Assembly: GCF_046098205.1 (NCBI RefSeq)
Contig: NZ_JBJURJ010000015.1
Span: 155,412 to 219,411, forward strand
Length of the DNA stretch: 64,000 nucleotides
From: Paenibacillus_AR mesotrionivorans
GTDB taxonomy: Bacteria > Bacillota > Bacilli > Paenibacillales > NBRC-103111
Reading direction: 5' to 3'
The notes under the pieces are model-generated. The model did not search any database. It saw only the letters and a program-made list of their open reading frames with translations, and was not told the DNA's origin. Below, one piece after another: positions 42,578-50,377 of the stretch. How positions within the stretch are numbered: position 1 is the first letter of the stretch; every line of letters starts with the position of its first letter. Position numbers and translations under genes: made by a program.

Positions 42578-43600
42578 TTAGAATCCCGAGGTGTATTGTC
42601 GTGGAGGATTGACCGGCTGCTTCAGCACAGCTGCCGCTTCCAGCGCCCAGTGGGGATTTCTCAGCATACCCCGGCCTACAGCCACCAGATCTGCCTCCTC
42701 ATTGCCGATGACGGCATTTGCCAGAATAGGGTCATCCAGCCTTCCAACCGCGATTACCGGAACCTCCACTGCTTTTTTGATTTCTCTGGCAAAAGAAACC
42801 TGGTATGCCGCGTGGGAGCCCGGCTTTTCAAACACACCAAGTGGGCCTTCCCCGCCTGTGGAGATGTGAAGGATGTCCACACCTGCTTCTTTGAATGCCT
42901 TAGAGAAAACAATGCTTTCCTGTAGCCCGTATCCGCCCTCCATATATTCCCGGGCAGAAATCCGCATGATTAAAGGCATGTCGTTAGGCATTTCCGCTTT
43001 GGCTGCTTCTATAATCTCCCGGCCGAACAGGGTGCGGTCCTGGCCGTACTCATCTTCTCTTTTATTGGTGATGGGGGATAGAAACTGGTGGATCAAATAT
43101 CCGTGGGCGCCATGAAGCTCGATGGCATCGAATCCGGCTTTCACAGCGCGCTGTACCGCCTGCCGGAACTTTTCCACCATCTCTTGAACCTCAGCCGTGG
43201 ACAAGGCCCGGGGTGTTTTGGATTTTTCGTCATAAGGGATTTCAGAAGGAGCTACGGGTACAGTAGCGTCTACAGCCTTCCGTCCCGCATGGGCGATCTG
43301 GATGGCGACCTTCGCGCCGTAGGTATGGCAGGCATCTACAATCCGCTTCAGGGCAGGAATTTGCTCATCCGACCATAACCCGAGATCATAATCCGTGATC
43401 CGTCCATCCGGTTCCACATTGGTCATTTCGATGATGATCAGACCCGCTCCGCCGATAGCTCTGCTCACATAGTGCACAAAATGCCAGTCCGTTGCCGCTC
43501 CATCCTTGCCCGCTGCAGAAAATTGACACATGGGAGGCATTACGATCCGGTTTTTTAACTCGAGGCTTTTCAAGCTGTAAGTGCTCAATAAATGTGTCAT
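42578..43600 (-). CDS. namA: NADPH dehydrogenase / Old Yellow Enzyme, NamA (YqjM)-type
   Basis: A 340-residue FMN-dependent ene-reductase that reduces activated C=C bonds with NADPH. It matches the YqjM class: start LSTYSLKSLELKNRIVMPPM with the regulatory Cys in MPPMCQFSA, substrate-binding HAGRKA (IQIAHAGRKAVDATV), ELHGAHGYLIHQFLSPITNK with the FMN/ligand His-Asp-type residues, RISAREYMEGGYGLQES, and the C-terminal GRGMLRNPHWALEAA, whose Arg reaches the partner subunit. Length is normal. The ATG is preceded by TTTAGGAGGGAAGA on the coding strand. Its context next to surface genes gives no special clue; probably a stress or detoxification enzyme. Confidence 0.95.
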   Translation of the reverse strand: MTHLLSTYSLKSLELKNRIVMPPMCQFSAAGKDGAATDWHFVHYVSRAIGGAGLIIIEMTNVEPDGRITDYDLGLWSDEQIPALKRIVDACHTYGAKVAIQIAHAGRKAVDATVPVAPSEIPYDEKSKTPRALSTAEVQEMVEKFRQAVQRAVKAGFDAIELHGAHGYLIHQFLSPITNKREDEYGQDRTLFGREIIEAAKAEMPNDMPLIMRISAREYMEGGYGLQESIVFSKAFKEAGVDILHISTGGEGPLGVFEKPGSHAAYQVSFAREIKKAVEVPVIAVGRLDDPILANAVIGNEEADLVAVGRGMLRNPHWALEAAAVLKQPVNPPRQYTSGF

Positions 43601-43742
43601 GTTCTTCCCTCCTAAATTTATTATAGTAGTTTATCTTCTTAAAGTTAAGTATGCACCTTTTTTTAATTCGTGGGCTGTGACCCAACACACTCCATAACGG
43701 CATTCGTACTATAAAGGGAGCTAAGAGGAGGTGTTTTTTCAT

Positions 43743-45107
43743 TTGGATTCATTATATTCCAAAAAATGCCGTTGTAAAAGAAAGCATCATGAACACTGCC
43801 ATAAAAAAAGAAAACGGAAATTGTACAAACTAGTGAAAAAGACCGTTCATGTCACTTGTCCTCCCCCGGAAATAAATGTGATGGCTCCTATGGGACCGGC
43901 AGGTCCGACGGGGGCAACGGGTTCCGTGGGGCCTGCCGGGCCGCGTGGGCCCCAGGGATTTCAAGGCTTCCAAGGGATTCAAGGGGAACAAGGGATTCAA
44001 GGCGATCCGGGCGCAATAGGACCGGCAGGGCCTGGAGGGGCTACAGGCGCAACCGGTGCAACGGGAGCGCTTGGGCCAACAGGGCCTTCAGGAGGTCCTG
44101 TTGGCCCAACTGGCAGCACTGGAGCAACGGGAGCGACAGGAGCGGCGGGGCCGGCAGGTGCATTGGGCGCCACCGGGCCTTCAGGAGCAACAGGGCTGGC
44201 GGGTGCGCTGGGTGCCACCGGGCCGACAGGAGCAACGGGGCTGGCGGGTGCGCTGGGTGCCACCGGGGCGACGGGAGCAACGGGAGATGCAGGTGCGCTG
44301 GGCGCCACTGGGCCGACAGGAGCAACGGGGCTGGCAGGAGCACTGGGTGCCACCGGGGCGACGGGAGCAACGGGAGACGCAGGTGCATTGGGTGCCACCG
44401 GGGCGACAGGAGCAACGGGAGATGCAGGTGCGCTGGGCGCCACCGGGCCGACAGGAGCAACGGGGCTGGCAGGCGCACTGGGTGCCACCGGGGCAACGGG
44501 AGCAACGGGGCTGGCAGGCGCACTGGGTGCCACCGGGGCGACGGGAGCAACGGGGCTGGCAGGCGCACTGGGTGCCACCGGGCCCACAGGTCCAACCGGG
44601 GTGACACCGACTACATCTACCAAGGTTATATTGTTTGGCGGTACCAATGCGGGATTCCAGCGGATTGCCGGTTCCCCGGGAGCAGTCTCCAATGTGATTC
44701 CCTATGTTGTGGCTGGAACAACCGGCTCCGTGGTAGGGTTGTCCGGTTCCATAAATATTAATAATCTGCCTGCTGGGACCTATTTATATCAAATCTGCAG
44801 AAACGTGGATAATAATCTGGTCTCACCGCCTGCGGGAGACGTTATCTCCACCATTACAATAGTTACTACTGCTATTATTACGGGGACTATTGCATTCTCA
44901 AGCAGACCCTCTGATGGGGAAGGAGTGCCTACAAACAATGTGCTGGTTTCCAACAATGGTCCGTATACTTTGGCTCCGGCCACTATTTCATGGACCAGCA
45001 CTGTTCCTGGGAATCCTGTTGTCCGTGATAATGCCGTTTCTCTTTTCTCCAATCCCAACATTACCCAAAGTGCAGTGTATGCTGTTTATTTGAATACTTC
45101 TATTTGA
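43743..45107 (+). CDS. Collagen-like (GXY) repeat surface protein
   Basis: A putative spore-surface or exosporium-filament protein, 455 residues from the TTG at 43743, set 11 bases after AGAGGAGG (a GTG at 43731 overlaps the ribosome site). The first ~45 residues are very basic and His/Cys-rich (KKCRCKRKHHEHCHKKRKRK). About 240 residues of uninterrupted GXY triplets follow, mostly GATGATGPT-type, including ten 15-residue units. The ~160-residue C-terminal domain (KVILFGGTNAGFQRIAGSPG onward) is beta-rich, like the trimerising heads of BclA-like proteins. No signal peptide, as expected for a protein made in the mother cell. Threonines in GXT are glycosylation sites in BclA, and a glycosyltransferase lies 1.2 kb away. 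Confidence 0.88.
   Translation: MDSLYSKKCRCKRKHHEHCHKKRKRKLYKLVKKTVHVTCPPPEINVMAPMGPAGPTGATGSVGPAGPRGPQGFQGFQGIQGEQGIQGDPGAIGPAGPGGATGATGATGALGPTGPSGGPVGPTGSTGATGATGAAGPAGALGATGPSGATGLAGALGATGPTGATGLAGALGATGATGATGDAGALGATGPTGATGLAGALGATGATGATGDAGALGATGATGATGDAGALGATGPTGATGLAGALGATGATGATGLAGALGATGATGATGLAGALGATGPTGPTGVTPTTSTKVILFGGTNAGFQRIAGSPGAVSNVIPYVVAGTTGSVVGLSGSININNLPAGTYLYQICRNVDNNLVSPPAGDVISTITIVTTAIITGTIAFSSRPSDGEGVPTNNVLVSNNGPYTLAPATISWTSTVPGNPVVRDNAVSLFSNPNITQSAVYAVYLNTSI
44148..44597 (+). repeat. Ten 45-bp coding repeats in the collagen-like gene
   Basis: Exactly ten 45-base units encode variants of GLAGALGATGATGAT, with position 2 P, L or D and position 11 P or A. The order of variants is mixed (PT, AT and DA types alternate), indicating past unequal exchange. 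Length variation between strains is likely. Confidence 0.93.
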
Positions 45108-45139
45108 CGTGCTCACAACGGAGGCTAAGGTTTGTCCGG

Positions 45140-45193
45140 AAGGCAAAAAAGCAGCGGCAGCCAGGGTTATGGACCACCCAGGACTGCCGCTGT
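45140..45193 (-). terminator. Terminator of the minus-strand propeller-like gene
   Basis: CAGCGGCAG (45152-45160) and CTGCCGCTG (45184-45192) form a stem; on the minus strand it is followed by CTTTTTTGCC. The plus-strand collagen gene lacks a T run here. Confidence 0.7.
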
Positions 45194-45227
45194 ATTAAGT
45201 TGGCGTGAGCTCTTTTCTATGTCTTGT

Positions 45228-46364
45228 TCACCCGTTTCGTTTGACCGTTTTGTTCCAACGGTATAAATATTCGTACACGATTTTACCTGTTTCCCAATCC
45301 AGCTTGTAATGTTTGCCATTAGAGAGAATGAGTGCCGCATTGCCGATTTTGATAGCAGCAAGAGTGACTCCCGGTGTGCCGTTCGCCGAATCATCTACCT
45401 TGGATTTCCACAACAGATTATGCTCCTTCAGGGAGACGAGGGAAATGGTCCATGTTTTTTCATTCCGCTTCTCATGGTAGCCGACAAGTGCGGTCGTGCC
45501 GCCTGAGTCGGCATGCAGCAGAACCGTTTCCAGAAGATCGGGGTACAGCTTCTTTAATTGGTCACCGACGGCCTGGACCTCTTCGGCGGATATCCCTATG
45601 GCTATTTTATTGGCAGAGAATGGTTTGAGGAATTCTTTATATTCCGGCGATGCCGTCGCCTTCCTTCCGGCAAAATCCACCTTGTAATAGCTGCCATCCA
45701 GTGCATACAGGTACAATTCGTCTGGCGAGGCCGCATGGTAATCCGTGAAGGAGTAGCTCAGATTATCCGCCAGATCGGGAAATTCTGCAACCAGCTCCTT
45801 TTCCGACAATGCGGTTTTACCTGTTAGCGGATCAATGAATTGCACTTTCTTCTTCTTGGGGTTTACGGTAAGAATACCTTGGCTTGTATGGCCAATTACA
45901 TACTCCTGCCAATAGGATTTCCGTTGCCAGGCGGTTTGCCCCGTGTTGACATCCACCGCTATCAGCTCGAAGTGTGAGATGCTTGTGGAAATCCCGTTGG
46001 AGTGGCCGTTGGGGATCCTCATGCGCATTTTGCTGATGAATAGCGGATGCTCCGCCTCTCCTGCTATCAGAGCGGGAGAGTCCAACTCGAGGCTTACCGA
46101 TCTGCCCGCGGCATTAAAGACCACTAGAAAAAAGCTGCCTGCCAAGAACTCAATTAGCAGTACGACTCCGATTGTGGCGGCCAGGCTTTTCCCGTGCAGC
46201 GGAATGTTTCTCCGCTTCCGCCTTATCTGAAGGCGCAAAATGAGAAGCAGGCTGGCAAGAATGACGGCGTAGATGATATAAAGCGCCAGATCCAAGTTGA
46301 ACCAGCCCACAGGCCTCCAATTTTCCAAAAGGTTCACCATCATCATTGTTCCGGAAATCATCAT
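45228..46364 (-). CDS. Membrane protein with PQQ-propeller-like extracellular domain
   Basis: A 378-residue protein with two N-terminal membrane segments: LALYIIYAVILASLLLILRL near residues 25-45 and ATIGVVLLIEFLAGSFFLVV near 63-83, separated by a basic RRKRRN loop. The remaining ~290 residues are beta-rich with quinoprotein-like blade patterns: FELIAVDVNTGQTAWQRKSY, VQFIDPLTGKTALSEKEL, ELYLYALDGSYYKVDFAG, ISLVSLKEHNLLWKSKVDD and YKLDWETGKIVYEY. These suggest a degenerate beta-propeller outside the membrane. I do not recognise a specific family. AGGAGGGAGGA precedes the ATG. Divergent from the SLH protein gene at 46774. Confidence 0.75.
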   Translation of the reverse strand: MMISGTMMMVNLLENWRPVGWFNLDLALYIIYAVILASLLLILRLQIRRKRRNIPLHGKSLAATIGVVLLIEFLAGSFFLVVFNAAGRSVSLELDSPALIAGEAEHPLFISKMRMRIPNGHSNGISTSISHFELIAVDVNTGQTAWQRKSYWQEYVIGHTSQGILTVNPKKKKVQFIDPLTGKTALSEKELVAEFPDLADNLSYSFTDYHAASPDELYLYALDGSYYKVDFAGRKATASPEYKEFLKPFSANKIAIGISAEEVQAVGDQLKKLYPDLLETVLLHADSGGTTALVGYHEKRNEKTWTISLVSLKEHNLLWKSKVDDSANGTPGVTLAAIKIGNAALILSNGKHYKLDWETGKIVYEYLYRWNKTVKRNG

Positions 46365-46773
46365 GCTTCCTCCCTCCTGATGTGTGCAATTCCCTGTATC
46401 TTGAAGTCCTTATGGTTGAAAGTCTACCATATCCAATTCCTGTTAACCAATAAACTGGAGATTCTAAATATCCAGAGCGCCAGCTAAAAAGAGGACAACG
46501 AACAGAAACTTCAACTTGGGATAAGCCTATGCGGGAAAATCCGACTTCCTGCGCTAATTTCCCAGGAAATGACCACAAAACAACCGCCCGGTGTCCGCCA
46601 AACACGAATTTTTGATTAAAAGCATTTCTTCTATTGCAAACTGCTTTGGAAGGGATTATCTTGAATGGGAAAACCTTTTTGCTTCCGCTATGCAACAATT
46701 TGACAATGACAGTCCGTCTATAGCAATGTATAGTTAGAATCATCCTATTCTATTTTCTTTTTATGGAGGTATC
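46365..46773 (+). promoter_or_regulatory. 409-base divergent intergenic region with SLH-gene promoter
   Basis: No gene is seen. On plus, ATGACA (46706-46711), a 17-base spacer and TATAGT (46729-46734) form a promoter, with GGAGG before the ATG at 46774. A minus-strand open frame from 46743 crosses the region but shows no protein-like composition or ribosome site. The rest shows nothing I can interpret. Confidence 0.55.
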
Positions 46774-48402
46774 ATGAAAAAAATAGTAGCTTTGCTTGCA
46801 ACCGGTACGATGGCAGTTTCTTTCTACACAGGCGCTGCGCTTACACAGCCTGTTGGAACATCCTTCGCGGCAACACTTACAGCTGAGAGCTTTAAAGATC
46901 TGCAGAATGTTGATCCTGCTTTGAAGGCCAAGGTAGATGCTATGTTGGCTGCCAATATTTTTGAGGGTGTGTCCAGCGATACCTTCGGCATTGATCAGAA
47001 TATGACCCGGGCTCAATTTGCCAAGGTAGCAGTACTTCTGTATAAGCTACCTTTGGATACATCCGTAACTGCTTCGGGCTTCTCCGATGTCCGTGCGGAG
47101 GATCCCGCCAACGGCTGGGCCATCCCTTATGTTGAAGCAGCCCGTAAGGCAGGATTGATTGACGGTGTAACGGATACGACCTTCGCTCCCGGTGAACAGG
47201 TAACGGCAGGCCAATTGGATACTATTCTGCTGAGAGGGCTTGGCAAATCCGTGAATACCACAGGAGCCGTATGGTATGCCGATGCGGTGAAGCAAGCCGG
47301 TGAGTTGGGCTTCCATCCGGCGGGCAAGGCTGGCGATGCTGCGGCTAATCGCGCTGATCTGGTTACCAGCTCCTACACCGTGAAGCAGCTGGTGGACAAG
47401 CCGGTAACTCCTCCCGTGGCAGCTCCTGTGTCTGTGGTTTCGGCTCAGCCGGCAAGCGATAACCTGAAGGTACAGGTGACCTTCGATGCGGCTGTGGATA
47501 CAGCCAAGGCTACACTTTCGCTGAATAAAGGCACCGCGGCGGTTTCTGTTGAGACCCAATGGTCAGCCGACAAGAAAACTGCTACCCTGACAGCAGGCTC
47601 CGCTCTGACGGCCGGTGATTACACCGTTACCTTGGGTGGGCTCGAGGCTTCGCAAATCAAGAAGGCGACGGCAGCGTTTACCATCCAGCCGTCCGTATCC
47701 TTCGGTTCGGTTACCATTGGGAACCTGACGTACAGCATTCCGCAAGCATACGAACTGGCGAATGTGGTAGACAGCGGTGTAACTGAAGCTGCCACCGGCG
47801 CCAATGGGCTGGAGACACGGGCGAACGCAGAGGATCCCACAGTCAGCAAGCTGGCCAAGGAAATCAAGATTAAGCTGACCTCCGGTGGAGATGAGGTTGC
47901 CACCCCCGGAATTATCCAAAGCGTGGTTTCCTCCGATGCCAGCATTGTCAAAACTGGAGTGTCCGCCGATCACCGCGGATACGCGCTTGGCCTGAAAACC
48001 GGAACCGCAACCCTGACCCTTACCTTCCAAGCGGCAAACGGAGACACTAAGGTAATTCAAACTACCGTAACCGTGAAGGGTGACCGTGTAGCTGCGGCAA
48101 CCGTAAAAGCCGAAGATTCTACTTACAAGCACACACTTTCGGGTTCCACTTACTTCGATGCCTTTGAAGCCATGGGGTTGACCGTTACGGACAACTACGG
48201 CACAAAATACGAGAAGGGCGAAATTAAGAAATATAACTTTGTCCTTGGAACCATGTTTACCGTGACTGCTGTTGAAGGCGGCGGCAGTGTTACTGTCAGC
48301 CAGGACGGAACCGTCACCTTGACCGGGACTGTTACCTCCTTTGAGCTGAATGCCATCCTGTTTAACGGCGAACGGGCTACCACCTACGTGACCGTAAATT
48401 AA
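46774..48402 (+). CDS. S-layer homology (SLH) domain surface protein
   Basis: A secreted cell-wall-attached protein, 542 residues. The signal peptide is MKKIVALLATGTMAVSFYTG with cleavage likely after SFAA (~residue 30). Three SLH repeats follow: SFKDLQNVDPALKAKVDAML, GFSDVRAEDPANGWAIPYVE (both with the terminal DxxxTRAQ/GEQVTAGQ block) and a weaker third around WYADAVKQAGELGFHPAGKA. These bind pyruvylated wall polymer. A PVTPPVAAP linker leads to an Ig-like module (SVVSAQPASDNLKVQVTFDA) and a beta-rich C-terminal region ending in Big-like repeats. No catalytic domain is visible. It could be an S-layer or accessory surface protein. Its own promoter and terminator make it a single-gene unit. 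Confidence 0.9.
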   Translation: MKKIVALLATGTMAVSFYTGAALTQPVGTSFAATLTAESFKDLQNVDPALKAKVDAMLAANIFEGVSSDTFGIDQNMTRAQFAKVAVLLYKLPLDTSVTASGFSDVRAEDPANGWAIPYVEAARKAGLIDGVTDTTFAPGEQVTAGQLDTILLRGLGKSVNTTGAVWYADAVKQAGELGFHPAGKAGDAAANRADLVTSSYTVKQLVDKPVTPPVAAPVSVVSAQPASDNLKVQVTFDAAVDTAKATLSLNKGTAAVSVETQWSADKKTATLTAGSALTAGDYTVTLGGLEASQIKKATAAFTIQPSVSFGSVTIGNLTYSIPQAYELANVVDSGVTEAATGANGLETRANAEDPTVSKLAKEIKIKLTSGGDEVATPGIIQSVVSSDASIVKTGVSADHRGYALGLKTGTATLTLTFQAANGDTKVIQTTVTVKGDRVAAATVKAEDSTYKHTLSGSTYFDAFEAMGLTVTDNYGTKYEKGEIKKYNFVLGTMFTVTAVEGGGSVTVSQDGTVTLTGTVTSFELNAILFNGERATTYVTVN

Positions 48403-48410
48403 TCAATAGA

Positions 48411-48456
48411 AAAACAGCTCTTGCGGGAGAAGAATCCCCAGCAGGAGCTGTTTTTT
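48411..48456 (+). terminator. Terminator after the SLH protein gene
   Basis: AAAACAGCTC (48411-48420) pairs with GAGCTGTTTT (48444-48453), inner arms GGGA/TCCC, followed by a T run. It also lies near the end of the convergent CAP-domain gene. Confidence 0.88.
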
Positions 48457-48474
48457 TGTACGGCAATTTTGCGG

Positions 48475-50124
48475 TCAGTAGCTAATGATAACCATCTGCG
48501 CAATGTCCACATAATCCACCTTTGCGCCAAGCACTTCGGAGAGGAGCCTCACGGGAATAATGGTGGAATCATTATCCAGAATCGCTGGAGAATCCGTCTC
48601 CACCTCCACGCCATTCAGCGCATAAGCATGTTTGGTGGTATAGAGGGTGACAACCCGGTCTTGTTTGGTGTAAACCGCTGCCTTCTGTTCATCATCCCAT
48701 GTTACGGATGCCCCGAGTGCCTTGGCTAAATCCCGTATCCAAAGATAAGAGCTTCCGTCCTTAATAATGGGCTTTTGCTTCATCGGCACCCGGATATCAT
48801 CCAAGATAAAGCCATCGTCAGTCAGACCGAAGGACACCATATGCTTCAACTCGCCGGTAGGATTCATTTTCCTCACATACGCGGCGGAATCCTTATGGAG
48901 CTTCGTCTTGCCCAGATAATCCACGGGCTCCGTACGAAAATTCCACTTTTTTTCATAGATTTTGGGTTGATTGTCTTCAATGACGGATAATTTCACATAG
49001 GCGGTGTAGATCGTATCCGGGGCGAGAGGTTTGGCCGGGATAAGCATAACCTCATTCTGCATATGGTCATCGTCTGCCGGTGTATTCAATAACAGGTCCA
49101 GTTGTTTGCCGGTGCTGTCTGTTAGCTTGGATTCTACTAATTTCACGTCTCTTACGAACCTTCCTGATAGTTGGGCCATAATCGGGTAGCCGACCGGATA
49201 TTTGGCGCCGGTATGCTTCCGGATCGGATCGGGGATCTCATGGCCGTCAAAATCAACGGGAACATAAGGGTCACCTGGGGCCGGAGAGACAACGAGCTGC
49301 GAGTCCCATTCATTCGTTAAGCCAAACTCAATTACCGTATAGCCGCCTTGTTTGTCCAGACCAATCTCAACGGCATCAAGGGTTAAGAACGGCATCCGGT
49401 GGTAAGGGGCATCAAAGAGGCTGTCGATAGCATGGGTAATGTTTGCTTGCGGGCTTCCGTTGTAAGACACATCCTCCGAGAAGTTCCCGGCATACCCGGC
49501 ATACATACCGCGCTCATACAGCTTGCTGCCGATATAACCGGGTAGCTTGCTATCTTCTTCGTGCATGGAGGCTTCAGTCTGGGCGACCTTGTTCGTATTC
49601 AGATATTGGGCGTGGAGCTTGGCCGCGTAGGTCAGATTCTTATTGAAGGCAAGAGGCTTTAGTCCGTGGACCGCCCGGTAATCATTAATGGCCTTGATGC
49701 CTTCGGCTTGTTCGGTTGTAGGTGTTGAAGGCGGGTCAGAAACAGCTTTTTCGTCAACCCGGAAGGTCCAGCTTTTCTCAAGCGGAAGGTAATCGGTATC
49801 CTTCAGCTCCAACACAATATCTACGGTATGCTCTCCCGGCTGCAGATCCTCTGTGGGCGTATAGGACAGCACCATTCTGCCCAAGCTCCATTGGGCATCC
49901 ACCTTGACCTTGTCGATTTTCATGGTAAAGCTTTTAATATCCGGCGTGATATCGCTGGACATAAACTCAAAAACGATGGTTGGTTTTTTTAAACCAACTT
50001 TCCCTTTGGGATACCAGTAGGAAGAGTAGGATGCCGCCTCGGCTTTTGGCTGAGCGATCATGAAACAAGGTAGTACCACCAAAAGACAAAGCAAAACTTG
50101 CATAAGCTTCTTCGTGTAACGCAT
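48475..50124 (-). CDS. Secreted CAP (SCP/PR-1) domain protein with copper-amine-oxidase-N-like domain
   Basis: A secreted 549-residue protein. The signal peptide MRYTKKLMQVLLCLLVVLPC ends near AEAAS (~residue 30). An Ig-like domain (residues ~35-125) precedes a CAP domain at ~135-270: AINDYRAVHGLKPLAFNKNL, YAAKLHAQYL, and ASMHEEDSKLPGYIGSKLYE. A Big-5-like region follows at ~290-430. The C-terminal ~100 residues form the copper amine oxidase N-terminal-like (stalk) domain common in Paenibacillus (LWIRDLAKALGASVTWDDEQ; IIPVRLLSEVLGAKVDYVDI), which probably binds wall or ligand. The ATG at 50124 has AGGAGGGAAATCG upstream; ten codons further upstream another ATG lacks one. Role unknown, possibly germination or cell-surface related. 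Confidence 0.88.
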   Translation of the reverse strand: MRYTKKLMQVLLCLLVVLPCFMIAQPKAEAASYSSYWYPKGKVGLKKPTIVFEFMSSDITPDIKSFTMKIDKVKVDAQWSLGRMVLSYTPTEDLQPGEHTVDIVLELKDTDYLPLEKSWTFRVDEKAVSDPPSTPTTEQAEGIKAINDYRAVHGLKPLAFNKNLTYAAKLHAQYLNTNKVAQTEASMHEEDSKLPGYIGSKLYERGMYAGYAGNFSEDVSYNGSPQANITHAIDSLFDAPYHRMPFLTLDAVEIGLDKQGGYTVIEFGLTNEWDSQLVVSPAPGDPYVPVDFDGHEIPDPIRKHTGAKYPVGYPIMAQLSGRFVRDVKLVESKLTDSTGKQLDLLLNTPADDDHMQNEVMLIPAKPLAPDTIYTAYVKLSVIEDNQPKIYEKKWNFRTEPVDYLGKTKLHKDSAAYVRKMNPTGELKHMVSFGLTDDGFILDDIRVPMKQKPIIKDGSSYLWIRDLAKALGASVTWDDEQKAAVYTKQDRVVTLYTTKHAYALNGVEVETDSPAILDNDSTIIPVRLLSEVLGAKVDYVDIAQMVIISY

Positions 50125-50286
50125 CGACGATTTCCCTCCTGCATGTGCCAACATATCAGATTCTACATTTTTTTAGCCCTGCCAAAATTTAATATTCTCT
50201 GTTCTTCGACAATTTCCTTTTTTTATCGTCAATTCCAGTTAATAATGCTAGGGAGCATTCAGGTATTTTAATATTTTTATATAAGA

Positions 50287-50328
50287 TTGAATATTATTAC
50301 ATTGTATGATGTAATGGAAGCGTATACA
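50287..50328 (+). promoter_or_regulatory. Promoter with inverted repeat and CcpA-like site before the module-3 regulator
   Basis: TTGAAT (50287-50292), a 17-base spacer and TGTAAT (50310-50315) form a promoter. ATTACAT/ATGTAAT arms (50296-50315) overlap the -10 box. TGGAAGCGTATACA (50315-50328) matches the cre consensus TGWAARCGYTWNCW at 12 of 14 positions, placed just after the -10 box where CcpA represses. Confidence 0.45.
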
Positions 50329-50377
50329 ATTGAATAATAATCATTTGATGACGACTTAAAACCAGTGGTGAAAATCC

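Noticed and set aside
43997..44692. Pro/Ala-rich minus-strand frame
   Set aside because: It is the complement of the collagen GXY repeats.
46150..46743. Minus-strand frame overlapping the propeller-like gene and its upstream region
   Set aside because: No ribosome site; its composition is not protein-like and it shares bases with a well-supported gene in another frame.
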